A stretch of DNA of 6,844 nt from Calditrichota bacterium (lineage in GTDB: Bacteria > Electryoneota > RPQS01): the NCBI GenBank assembly GCA_020057985.1, contig JAGVEU010000081.1, positions 1-6,844 on the forward strand. The letters run 5' to 3'. The notes beneath the pieces were generated by a model, which had not been told where the DNA came from, did no database searches, and saw only the letters and a list, made by a program, of their open reading frames with translations. A program made the translations under genes and the position numbers. Below, in pieces: positions 1 through 6,835 of this stretch. How positions within the stretch are numbered: position 1 is the first letter of the stretch; each line of letters begins with the position of its first letter.

Positions 1-61
1 CCTGTTTGATCGCGTGACGCTGAAAGATGTCCTGCATGGCACCTACCAATTCCAAACCTAA
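1..61 (+). CDS. 3' tail of an upstream gene, partial, unidentified
   Basis: Only one forward frame is open from the left edge of the window. Read from position 2 it gives LFDRVTLKDVLHGTYQFQT and stops at TAA (59-61). The other two forward frames stop within the first 16 bases. The mixed hydrophobic and charged composition looks like real protein, but nineteen residues are too few to recognise a family. The stop lies 172 bases before the addB start, and a TATAAT box follows seven bases after it, so this gene need not be in the addBA operon. A coding region on the opposite strand cannot be excluded from so short a piece. Confidence 0.45.
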   Translation, partial: LFDRVTLKDVLHGTYQFQT

Positions 62-67
62 ACCCTC

Positions 68-73
68 TATAAT
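68..73 (+). promoter_or_regulatory. Possible -10 box for the addBA operon
   Basis: There is an exact TATAAT hexamer just past the upstream stop codon, in the only intergenic space before addB. No good -35 hexamer is visible at the 16-18 base spacings, where the sequence is around CCAATT, and there is no extended TGn element. If used, transcription would start near position 80 and give a leader of about 150 bases containing both hairpins. The perfect hexamer and its placement support it; the missing -35 counts against it. Confidence 0.35.
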
Positions 74-77
74 CAAC

Positions 78-100
78 CCACTACATTTAGACAGTAGTGG
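78..100 (+). repeat. Short perfect hairpin in the addB leader
   Basis: CCACTAC (78-84) and GTAGTGG (94-100) are exact reverse complements around a 9-base loop. No T-run follows, so it is not a typical intrinsic terminator. It could be a short operator or a leader RNA hairpin. It lies at the predicted transcription start if the TATAAT at 68-73 is the -10 box. Confidence 0.5.
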
Positions 101-124
101 CTTCAGTGGGGGGACAAAGGAGGG

Positions 125-180
125 CCGAGCAGGGTTAAAGCTTGTCCTGACGAAAGTCAGGATCCTCGCAACCCTGCCGG
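125..180 (+). repeat. Nested hairpin with GAAA tetraloop, probable structured repeat element
   Basis: The outer stem pairs GCAGGGTT (129-136) with AACCCTGC (170-177). It extends by CCG (125-127) with CGG (178-180) across a single bulged A at 128, for 11 pairs in total. The inner stem pairs TCCTGAC (145-151) with GTCAGGA (156-162) around GAAA (152-155), a GNRA-type tetraloop, and has 7 perfect pairs. The asymmetric internal loop is 137-144 against 163-169. The right arm (163-179) reappears inverted after addA, which suggests a dispersed repeat and not a one-off leader structure. It could also be transcribed as part of the addB 5' leader. No T-run follows, so an intrinsic terminator on the + strand is unlikely. 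Confidence 0.65.
163..179 (+). repeat. 17-bp repeat, copy 1 (upstream of addB)
   Basis: TCCTCGCAACCCTGCCG lies here on the + strand and is found again, perfectly, on the - strand at 6764-6780. In this copy the sequence is the right-hand side of the larger hairpin, covering the internal loop and the outer arm. A perfect 17-base match in under 300 bases of non-coding sequence is not expected by chance, so the two copies are probably members of one repeat family. Confidence 0.65.
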
Positions 181-223
181 AATCGGAATCTCCCCAAACA
201 TCTTGCACGACCGACCAATCAAA

Positions 224-229
224 CCTCCT
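224..229 (+). promoter_or_regulatory. Anti-Shine-Dalgarno-like CCTCCT before the addB start; no ribosome binding site
   Basis: The bases before the addB ATG are pyrimidine-rich (AAACCTCCTCCCC) and contain no purine-rich ribosome binding site. CCTCCT is itself the complement of the ideal Shine-Dalgarno. A perfect AGGAGG exists at 118-123 and could pair with it in the transcript, closing a loop around the nested hairpin. Whether this pairing forms is inference; the absence of a conventional ribosome binding site is directly visible. Confidence 0.3.
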
Positions 230-233
230 CCCC

Positions 234-3200
234 ATGAGTAAAGCCCTCTATTGCGGTGATTTTCCGCAGTTGCAGACCCGCTTTATCAACGATGTCTCCG
301 CACTTCGCAAGCAAGATCCCTTGGCGCCGCTGACCGTCCTCGTTACCGGTCAACTGGTGCGCCTTGCCCTGCGCCGCAGTCTTGCACAAGCGGGTTGCTC
401 TCACGCGAACATTGTATTCCTGACGCTAAATGAATTTGCACACCGGCTTGTGCAGGAAGACCTTGAGTCGCATCACCTGAAAACCCTGCATGATGTCCTG
501 CTCGATCCCTTGATGCAACAGGCACTTGCAGTGTCGCGTTCGCAGCTTCGCTACTTCGCAAAGCTCGTTCCGCACCATGGCTTTCGCCTCGCGATCTGGA
601 GCACGATTAACGACCTGCGATGCGCTGGAATCACCGCCGAACACTTGTCTCAGGCGTCAGAGAATATCGAATTAAGACTTGGCGGAATCCTCCGTCAGAA
701 ATTGCGGGAACTTGCCCATATATGGACCGCGCTGCAGAAAGCAATGACTCAGCACAAACAGGTGGATCGCCTCGAGATTCTCCGGCTTGCCACGGACAAA
801 GTAGCGGGTTTGAATGTCACGCAAGCTCTTATCTTCTACGGTATTGACGAACTCACGGAACTGGAAGCACAGTTTCTCGAACGTCTCACGGCAAAGGGTG
901 TTGTGCTCGCCTACCTTCCCTTCAGCGATGGTGAGGCATACCGATGGACGGAGCCGGTCTATCAGTGGTATCTGACACAAGGGTTTGCTGTGGAAGATCT
1001 CGATTTCCCCGCCGATGCTGACAGCCATGCTCTTGCTCGCATTCAGACTGTTTTTGTCGAGGACGCTGCCTCGAATCAGGAGTTTCTTACCGCCGATAAG
1101 GCGGATACAAGCCTGCTATTGCTCTCTGCACCCGGTGAGGCGCGTGAAACGGAAGAAATTGTCCGTGAAGTCCTGAACTCGCCGCTTGCCAAAGACGGTC
1201 TCAACCGTACCGTTGCAGTTCTACTCCCGGCCAATGACCCTTATGTGAGCCTTCTGCGCGAGGCTTTTACTCATGCCGGAGTTCAAGCCTACTTCCATGA
1301 GTGCCGAAAACTTGCGGACTCCCTTTCCGGTCGTGCGTTTGCTTATCTCGTTCGGTTGTTCGATCAGCAGTATCGGCGTCAGACGATCATGGGTTTTCTG
1401 CTGTCCTTTCCGCTGCAACGTCCGAACTGGTTTCCCGAGGATCTGACCTCTGTTCCAGTAGCCGAATGGAACTACTTCAGTCAGATGGCCGGAATTGTCG
1501 CGGGTAAAGAAGCGTGGAACAATGGACTTGACCGCCTGCAAAATACCTTACTCGCACAACAAAACTCTGAGCAAGAAAATGATGAGGCTGCGAGCATGGC
1601 GCGCGCGCGCCAACTTGCTTCCCTTGAGTTGTTCCGCGAATTCCTGAGCAAGCTGTTTTCGCGGATCAAGTCCATCGCGGTGGCGCCATCATGGAGATTT
1701 CTTGCGGAAGGGTCATGGACACTGCTCGCAGAACTTGTGCAGCTTGATGATGAGCGAGATACGCTCGAGCAGGAGTGGAAAAGCATTGCCGCACTCGATG
1801 AACTGCAAAGTCCAGTGAGTCTTGCGCAGCTTCGTACTATTGTGCAGACGATCTTAAACACGCCCGCCGCTCGCGAAGGAAGGTTCCAGCATCAGGAACC
1901 TACCGTAGCCACTTTGCGTCAAGCCAAAGGTGTGCTGTTTGACGAAGTAATGATCCCCGGTCTGGTGGAGAAGCGTCTTCCTCAAAGCATCGCACAGGAT
2001 TCACTCTTACTTGACGACGAACGGAGATTGCTCTCTCAAGCGCTTGGCGAACGGAATATCAGTTTCGACATTCCCCTCCGCAGAGATTTGAAAAAGCAGG
2101 AGCCCTATCTGTTCCATGTAGCGCTCTCCTCGGCCCGGAAACGAATTGTCCTTAGCTATCCACGCCTTGACTCCACACTGACACGCGAATCTCTACCTTC
2201 GTCCTTTCTGATTAAGGCACTCGAATCTCTAACAGGTCAACCGTGTGATTACGAGACCCTCGACCAATACTTCCGCACAGGTACTCAAGCTAAGCGAATC
2301 CCCCTGAACAGACTAACTGCAATGGCTTCATGTGCTCCCATGACCGCGCTTGACTTTGACCTTGTCCAACTTCACAAAGCCCTGCGAGAACAGGATTCGA
2401 CACCTCTTGCGTACTTATTAAACCGCAAGCTGTTCCGTCGTGCCGTGCAGAGTGAAAGCGCGCGCTTTGACCGTGAAGAATTCACCCGCTTCGATGGTGT
2501 TGTGGAGGATGGTGCTCTAAGACAGGCGATTGCAGAGCAGAGCGGGAGTCAACAACGTTCACTTGCTCCCACACGCATGGAAACCTATGCCTCCTGTCCC
2601 TTCCTCTATTTTGGAAAGTATGTGCTCGGTCTGGAAGCATTAGACGAACCCGGCGCCATTCAGCTTGTGGATAGACTGGAGCGCGGGACGCTCATCCATC
2701 GGATTCTCGAAGTCTTCTATCGCCAGGAAAAAATGACGGGAAGATTGCCGCTAAAAAATGATGCATGGCCGCGTCTCGAAAGTATTGCGCGGCAGGCCTT
2801 GGCGGAATTTGAGCGCGAGCAGATCACAGGGCTCTTCATGCTGTGGCAATTGGAGCGCGAGAGCCTCATTCGCCAACTCCATATCTTTTTTCAAAAAGAA
2901 TTGGAGGATGATTCAGGCTTTGTACCCTCTGAATTTGAAGTCCGCTACCGATTTGCATTACGACTCAGCGACGGCTCTTCACTTCCCTTGAGTGCGCGGA
3001 TAGATCGCATAGATCGAAAGGGCGACCAGTTGGCGCGAGTGCAGGATTATAAAACTGGCAAGAAACAGGACTACATGAAACAGGGCAGTTTGTGCGGCGG
3101 GCGCGCTCTGCAACTGCCTGTTTATCGTCTCGCGGTCGAATCAAAATCCGATTGCAATGTCGAGAGCGCTCGCTACTACTACTGCACAGAGAAAGGAGAA

Positions 3201-3440
3201 TGGCAGTTTCTGAGCTTCACAAAGGAAGACTGGCAGAAAAACCAAGCACAATTTGTAGATGTCGTAGCAACGATTCGAAGTGGGATTGGTGAAGGTAGGT
3301 ATCATCCATATCCCCGCGAAGAACATTGCCGGAATTGCGAAGTCAAAGAGGCTTGCGGGCAAGGACGCTTCACGAATAAATGGGAGCATGATCTCGAGCA
3401 AACGGCGGATTTCCGCAGAATGGCAGGCGGAAATGACTGA
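234..3440 (+). CDS. addB: AddB-like subunit of the AddAB helicase-nuclease, PD-(D/E)XK nuclease with Fe-S motif
   Basis: This is the second subunit of an AddAB (RexBA) complex, which resects double-strand DNA ends for RecA-dependent repair in the cytoplasm. It has 1068 residues, against somewhat over 1100 in Bacillus subtilis AddB. Residues 1-750 form a helicase-like body with AddB-type landmarks: YGIDELTELEAQFLERL from about 202, SAPGEARETEEI near 298, KGVLFDEVMIPGL at 565-577 and SYPRLDS at 641. The C-terminal nuclease has H822 (GTLIHRILE), D924 (RIDRID), and D938-Y-K940 (VQDYKTGK). Cysteines C788 (YASCPF), C1032, C1035 and C1041 make the C...CxxCx5C pattern that binds a 4Fe-4S cluster in AddB. 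No GxxxxGK[ST] Walker A exists anywhere, so it should not be a motor. I chose the ATG at 234 because homolog-like sequence begins there and the upstream open frame runs through hairpin repeats. No ribosome binding site supports it. It overlaps addA by 8 bases. Confidence 0.88.
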   Translation: MSKALYCGDFPQLQTRFINDVSALRKQDPLAPLTVLVTGQLVRLALRRSLAQAGCSHANIVFLTLNEFAHRLVQEDLESHHLKTLHDVLLDPLMQQALAVSRSQLRYFAKLVPHHGFRLAIWSTINDLRCAGITAEHLSQASENIELRLGGILRQKLRELAHIWTALQKAMTQHKQVDRLEILRLATDKVAGLNVTQALIFYGIDELTELEAQFLERLTAKGVVLAYLPFSDGEAYRWTEPVYQWYLTQGFAVEDLDFPADADSHALARIQTVFVEDAASNQEFLTADKADTSLLLLSAPGEARETEEIVREVLNSPLAKDGLNRTVAVLLPANDPYVSLLREAFTHAGVQAYFHECRKLADSLSGRAFAYLVRLFDQQYRRQTIMGFLLSFPLQRPNWFPEDLTSVPVAEWNYFSQMAGIVAGKEAWNNGLDRLQNTLLAQQNSEQENDEAASMARARQLASLELFREFLSKLFSRIKSIAVAPSWRFLAEGSWTLLAELVQLDDERDTLEQEWKSIAALDELQSPVSLAQLRTIVQTILNTPAAREGRFQHQEPTVATLRQAKGVLFDEVMIPGLVEKRLPQSIAQDSLLLDDERRLLSQALGERNISFDIPLRRDLKKQEPYLFHVALSSARKRIVLSYPRLDSTLTRESLPSSFLIKALESLTGQPCDYETLDQYFRTGTQAKRIPLNRLTAMASCAPMTALDFDLVQLHKALREQDSTPLAYLLNRKLFRRAVQSESARFDREEFTRFDGVVEDGALRQAIAEQSGSQQRSLAPTRMETYASCPFLYFGKYVLGLEALDEPGAIQLVDRLERGTLIHRILEVFYRQEKMTGRLPLKNDAWPRLESIARQALAEFEREQITGLFMLWQLERESLIRQLHIFFQKELEDDSGFVPSEFEVRYRFALRLSDGSSLPLSARIDRIDRKGDQLARVQDYKTGKKQDYMKQGSLCGGRALQLPVYRLAVESKSDCNVESARYYYCTEKGEWQFLSFTKEDWQKNQAQFVDVVATIRSGIGEGRYHPYPREEHCRNCEVKEACGQGRFTNKWEHDLEQTADFRRMAGGND
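1597..1612. repeat. 16-bp GC-alternating palindrome inside addB
   Basis: TGGCGCGCGCGCGCCA is a perfect palindrome, with an alternating GC run from 1599 to 1610. It lies inside addB and codes for MARAR near residue 455, in a charged linker-like stretch between helicase-body segments. Alternating GC runs can adopt Z-form DNA or a cruciform, and they are prone to slippage. Simple coding of an Ala-Arg repeat explains it adequately. Confidence 0.5.
3422..3430 (+). promoter_or_regulatory. Weak ribosome binding site for addA inside the addB end
   Basis: GGCAGGCGG precedes the addA ATG at 3433, with GGCAGG ending 5 bases before it. It is only a partial match to the Shine-Dalgarno. Because addA starts inside the addB stop region (ATGACTGA), most initiation probably comes from ribosomes terminating on addB, so a strong site is not needed. 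Confidence 0.4.
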
Positions 3441-6400
3441 TTTGAACAAGACAATTCCTCCTCGCGACCAGCAGCAGCGGGATCTGGCTACTCAGGATCT
3501 TGCGACTACGTATCTTGTGGAAGCCGCCGCCGGAACAGGCAAGACTACCATCCTCGTGGAGCGAATACTGTCTATAGTCAGGCAGAAGCAGAAGTCCCTG
3601 ACAAAAATCGCCGCCATCACCTTCACAGAAAAAGCCGCCGGTGATCTGAAAATCAAGCTCCGCAAGCGGCTTGAACAACAGGCTCAAGCAGAAACTGCGA
3701 AAGTAAAACTCTATCGCGATGCACTTTTAGAACTTGATCTCATGCCGGTTGGAACCATTCATGGCTTCTGTCGCGACCTGATTCAACAACGGCCCGTTGA
3801 AGCTGGAATAGACCCGACTGCGCAAGTTGCAGATCAAGCAATTGCCGATGCTCTCGCCGATGAAATCTGGACGGACTGGATCAGCGAAGAATTGAGTCAG
3901 GAGTGCAAAGCAGCCCGCCCGTTTCTCGAATGGGGCGTAAATATTGAATCTACAAACAGGGAATTCTCCCTGCGAACACTCTATGATTTTCTGATTCACA
4001 ATCGTGAAGACCTTGCGCAGCTTCACGTAAGTACGGTCAGCGAGACAGACCTTCTCCAAAATGCCAAAAACTTTCATGACCGACTGCTCGCTGAGATAGA
4101 GTCCCACCTGAGTCAATGCCTAAACAAAAGTGATCTTTGCGCTGTCCAACTGCTTCGCATTCAAGAGTGGCTCAACAAGTTGCCGCAGCTCACCGGACTC
4201 GAAGCCGTCAGACAATGGCTGGAAGCCGCCGAAAAACCGAAGGGCGGAGGTGGATCAAAAGCCAACTGGAGTTCTGTTGAAGCTCTCGAAAACGCGAAGG
4301 AATTCAGGAGGGCATTTTTACGCAAAGTGGATCAGGAATACTCGCACTGGGTTGGTTTGTATGGTGAGTCGTTTCTGAGGTGGCTAAGCGATGGCGTACA
4401 AAGGTATCAAGAGGCGAAAATTGAGCGCGGTTTGCTTGATTTCCATGACCTGTTGCTGCTTGCGCGGAACATGCTGGCGCACAGTCGCGAGGCACGCGAG
4501 TTCTTTAAGCGCCGCTTTGACTATCTACTGGTGGACGAATTTCAGGACACCGATCCCTTGCAGGCCGAAATCGTTTTCTATCTGGCCGAGCGAGAAGAGC
4601 AGTTTGCTGAGCGATGGGAAAATGTGCAACTAATCTCCGGCAAACTTTTCATTGTCGGCGATCCCAAGCAGTCTATCTATCGCTTCCGACGCGCGGATCT
4701 CGATCTTTACGGAAGGGTGCAGGAGCTGATTCAACAGAGCGGCCACACCATTCGAATCACCGAAAACTTCCGCTCGGTTCCCGCAATCATTGAGGAAGTG
4801 AATGGTGTCTTTAGTCAGCAAATGAGCGGTCCGGCCAACGGAAGATATGAACCGTATTATGAGCCAATGGTGCCCCATCGTGATGAGACAAGCGATTTTC
4901 CTCGCGCAATATTTCTTCCACCGCCAGAGAGTTTTGCCGGAGAGAAGATCAAGGCTGAAGACTCCGCAAAGGCTGAGGCGGCTTGCATTGCGGAGTATAT
5001 CGGCGAACTGATTGGAGCAGGTTATTGTATCGAGGAAAACGGAGTTGCCAGAGCGATTGCCTATCGTGATATTGGAGTCTTGTACCGTCAAACGACTTCA
5101 CTATGGGCGCTTGAAGCCGCGCTGCGTTCCAGAGAAATTCCTTATCAAGTCTCCGGTGGAAAAGAGTATGCTTCGCGAGTGGAGTTTCAAGCGCTGCGCA
5201 CGGTGCTTGCCGCGTTGGATAATCCCTTTGACAGTGTGCGGGTTGTCGGAGCGCTACGTTCGCCGTTTTTCGGATGCTCGGATGAAGAATTGCTTCGGCA
5301 CCGGTTGAGCGGCGGCGAATTCAACTATCTCACGGTAGCATCGGAAGAGCCTTACTTGCAGGAGTGCTTTGCCATTCTGCGCAATCTCTACGAAGCAAGG
5401 ACGCGGCGCACACCCTCCGAAACAATCAGCGCGCTCTTTGATGTGACCGAGGGTTTGCAGGTCTTTGCCCTCAAACCCCTTGGTGATGGGCGAGTTGCGA
5501 ACCTACTCAAAGTGCTTGACATTGCCCGTGCTCTTGAAAATGGTCAGATGTTCTCGTTTCATGATTTGGTGCAATGGCTGATGGACTTGCGGGACATTTC
5601 CACTGGCGAGGGGGATAGTCCGCTGACAGAAAGTGGCGAGGATTCCGTTCAGCTGATGACTTTTCATAAGGCCAAAGGTCTGGAGTTTCCGGTGGTCATC
5701 CTCTACCGTCTTGGTCAGGAGGGAAAAGGAAGTCAAGGCCCGCTGTTGGATCGAAAACAGCACACGGTGGATTTTCGGGTGGGAACTCGCGAGCGAGAGA
5801 TCCAAACTGCGAGATTTGCATCGGCGAAAGCGGATGAGGCGGAGCGCGAACGCTGTGAGAATCTGCGGTTGCTCTATGTGGCCATGACTCGAGCCCGTGA
5901 GCAACTTGTCATTCCCGCTTATTGGACACAGAAACCGGTGGGATTCTTTGAAGTCCTCAACTCCCGCTATCCGCAACTGGCCTCAGGAACCCCAGACACA
6001 ACAGGAACCGGATTTCACGTGCACGACGTCAGCGGATACGATTTATCGAGCAAGCCCCGTGAGAGTCTGAGAATTGATCTGAACAAGCCCCTTGATCCTG
6101 CGATCCTTGAGCAATCGGAAGCGAAGCGAGCAGAGTGGGAGGAAGGGAACAGTCGTGCCGTGCAAGCGCTCAATCACGAGCCTTTATTCGCCACAGCATC
6201 TCGTAAACGAAAAGAACTTGAAACCTCGACCGAGCCTACCCAATCAACAGACGCCGGTGCCGAAGAAGCCATCACTTTCGGAACCTACATTCATCGCATC
6301 ATGGAGCGGATTGAACTTCCCGACGGAGACAATCTGGAATGTCTATCGAAGAGCATCGCGGCAGACTTGGACATCACTTCTGCCGAGACAATAGACACCG

Positions 6401-6732
6401 CTCGTGATCTTGTGCAGCGCACCTTGAATTCTGACCCGTTCCGACAGCGTGTGGCCAATGCAGAAGCCGTCTATCGTGAACTGGAGTACACCGCCGAACT
6501 CGACGGGATAATCTACGAAGGGAAAATGGATCTCGTCTTCATCGAGAACGGCGCTCCGGTAATCGTGGACTACAAAACCGATCGCGTCACCGCCGAGCAA
6601 ACCGCCCATCGAGCCAATTTCCACCGCCCTCAAGCTGCCATCTATAGCCGCGCCCTTGAAAAAATCACCGGCCAAAAGCCAGCCGCCACACTGCTCTATT
6701 TCCTACGTCCGGGAGTGGCCATTCCCGTTTGA
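3433..6732 (+). CDS. addA: AddA-like helicase-nuclease, UvrD/RecB-type SF1A helicase with C-terminal nuclease
   Basis: This is the motor subunit of AddAB. It translocates 3'-5' on single-stranded DNA using ATP, unwinds broken ends and cuts with its own nuclease. It has 1099 residues, a little shorter than Bacillus subtilis AddA (about 1230). The visible motifs are Q-motif glutamines near 13-15; Walker A AAAGTGKTT with K37; Ia TFTEKAA (63-69); Ib GTIHGFCRD (107-115); Walker B VDEFQDTD with D368 and E369; III GDPKQSIYRFR (409-419); IV TENFRS (443-448); V TFHKAKGLEF (743-752); VI YVAMTRARE (815-823). A Gly-rich loop (GGGGSK) lies at 271-276. The RecB-like nuclease has H954 (GTYIHRIME), D1033 (EGKMDLVF) and D1046-Y-K1048 (VDYKTD), then a QAAIYSRAL helix. 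All catalytic positions are intact. The ATG at 3433 puts Walker A at the usual distance from the N-terminus. In-frame ATGs at 3388 and 3280 would add atypical residues encoded within addB. It is coupled to addB by an 8-base overlap. Confidence 0.94.
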   Translation: MTDLNKTIPPRDQQQRDLATQDLATTYLVEAAAGTGKTTILVERILSIVRQKQKSLTKIAAITFTEKAAGDLKIKLRKRLEQQAQAETAKVKLYRDALLELDLMPVGTIHGFCRDLIQQRPVEAGIDPTAQVADQAIADALADEIWTDWISEELSQECKAARPFLEWGVNIESTNREFSLRTLYDFLIHNREDLAQLHVSTVSETDLLQNAKNFHDRLLAEIESHLSQCLNKSDLCAVQLLRIQEWLNKLPQLTGLEAVRQWLEAAEKPKGGGGSKANWSSVEALENAKEFRRAFLRKVDQEYSHWVGLYGESFLRWLSDGVQRYQEAKIERGLLDFHDLLLLARNMLAHSREAREFFKRRFDYLLVDEFQDTDPLQAEIVFYLAEREEQFAERWENVQLISGKLFIVGDPKQSIYRFRRADLDLYGRVQELIQQSGHTIRITENFRSVPAIIEEVNGVFSQQMSGPANGRYEPYYEPMVPHRDETSDFPRAIFLPPPESFAGEKIKAEDSAKAEAACIAEYIGELIGAGYCIEENGVARAIAYRDIGVLYRQTTSLWALEAALRSREIPYQVSGGKEYASRVEFQALRTVLAALDNPFDSVRVVGALRSPFFGCSDEELLRHRLSGGEFNYLTVASEEPYLQECFAILRNLYEARTRRTPSETISALFDVTEGLQVFALKPLGDGRVANLLKVLDIARALENGQMFSFHDLVQWLMDLRDISTGEGDSPLTESGEDSVQLMTFHKAKGLEFPVVILYRLGQEGKGSQGPLLDRKQHTVDFRVGTREREIQTARFASAKADEAERERCENLRLLYVAMTRAREQLVIPAYWTQKPVGFFEVLNSRYPQLASGTPDTTGTGFHVHDVSGYDLSSKPRESLRIDLNKPLDPAILEQSEAKRAEWEEGNSRAVQALNHEPLFATASRKRKELETSTEPTQSTDAGAEEAITFGTYIHRIMERIELPDGDNLECLSKSIAADLDITSAETIDTARDLVQRTLNSDPFRQRVANAEAVYRELEYTAELDGIIYEGKMDLVFIENGAPVIVDYKTDRVTAEQTAHRANFHRPQAAIYSRALEKITGQKPAATLLYFLRPGVAIPV

Positions 6733-6763
6733 ATTCCGTGCATCTCTGGATGATCTCAGGTTT

Positions 6764-6780
6764 CGGCAGGGTTGCGAGGA
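6764..6780 (-). repeat. 17-bp repeat, copy 2 (downstream of addA, inverted)
   Basis: CGGCAGGGTTGCGAGGA on the + strand is the exact reverse complement of 163-179. It lies 31 bases after the addA stop. Beyond this 17-mer the similarity to the upstream element ends: the GAAA hairpin and the second AACCCTGC-pairing arm are missing, so this is a half element. With copy 1 it brackets the operon as an inverted pair about 6.6 kb apart. Confidence 0.65.
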
Positions 6781-6805
6781 CTTAGAGCCTATCTTGAAAT
6801 AACTC

Positions 6806-6835
6806 TTGACAGGGAGGAGCCGTTTTTCTTATCTT
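6806..6835 (+). promoter_or_regulatory. Predicted sigma70-like promoter reading out of the window
   Basis: A perfect -35 hexamer TTGACA (6806-6811) is followed, after an 18-base spacer, by TATCTT (6830-6835), which matches 4 of 6 positions of TATAAT including the key first A and last T. The spacer contains a T-run (6823-6827). It points downstream, so it would drive the gene to the right of this window and not addBA. No coding sequence begins before the window ends. Confidence 0.6.

Noticed and set aside
117..124. AAGGAGGG as the ribosome binding site of a gene
   Set aside because: No ATG, GTG or TTG start leading to a plausible protein lies 5-12 bases downstream; the sequence runs straight into the hairpin element.
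27..233. In-frame N-terminal extension of addB starting at ATG 27
   Set aside because: The frame is open, but the extra 69 residues would overlap the tail of the upstream gene and run through two hairpins and a repeat. They do not look like an AddB N-terminus, which begins cleanly at the ATG at 234.
2595..3356. Cas4-like adaptation nuclease, from PD-(D/E)XK plus four cysteines
   Set aside because: Cas4 is about 200 residues and sits with cas1/cas2. Here the module is the C-terminus of a 1068-residue protein adjacent to an AddA-type helicase, and no CRISPR repeats are present.
3280..3432. Earlier in-frame starts for addA at 3280 or 3388
   Set aside because: They would add up to 51 residues encoded by the alternative frame of the addB Fe-S region. 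The start at 3433 gives the normal spacing to Walker A and the typical short overlap.
4630..5976. Antisense open frames of about 150 residues (4630-5091 and 5503-5976)
   Set aside because: They lie opposite well-conserved addA helicase motifs, have no recognisable domain features, and are explained as shadows of a long coding sequence.
234..6732. A novel anti-phage defence operon
   Set aside because: All domains fit the conserved AddAB recombination complex. It may degrade phage DNA incidentally, but nothing here points to a dedicated defence system.
6741..6752. CATC/GATG as a terminator of the addBA transcript
   Set aside because: It has only four pairs, a four-base loop and no following T-run.
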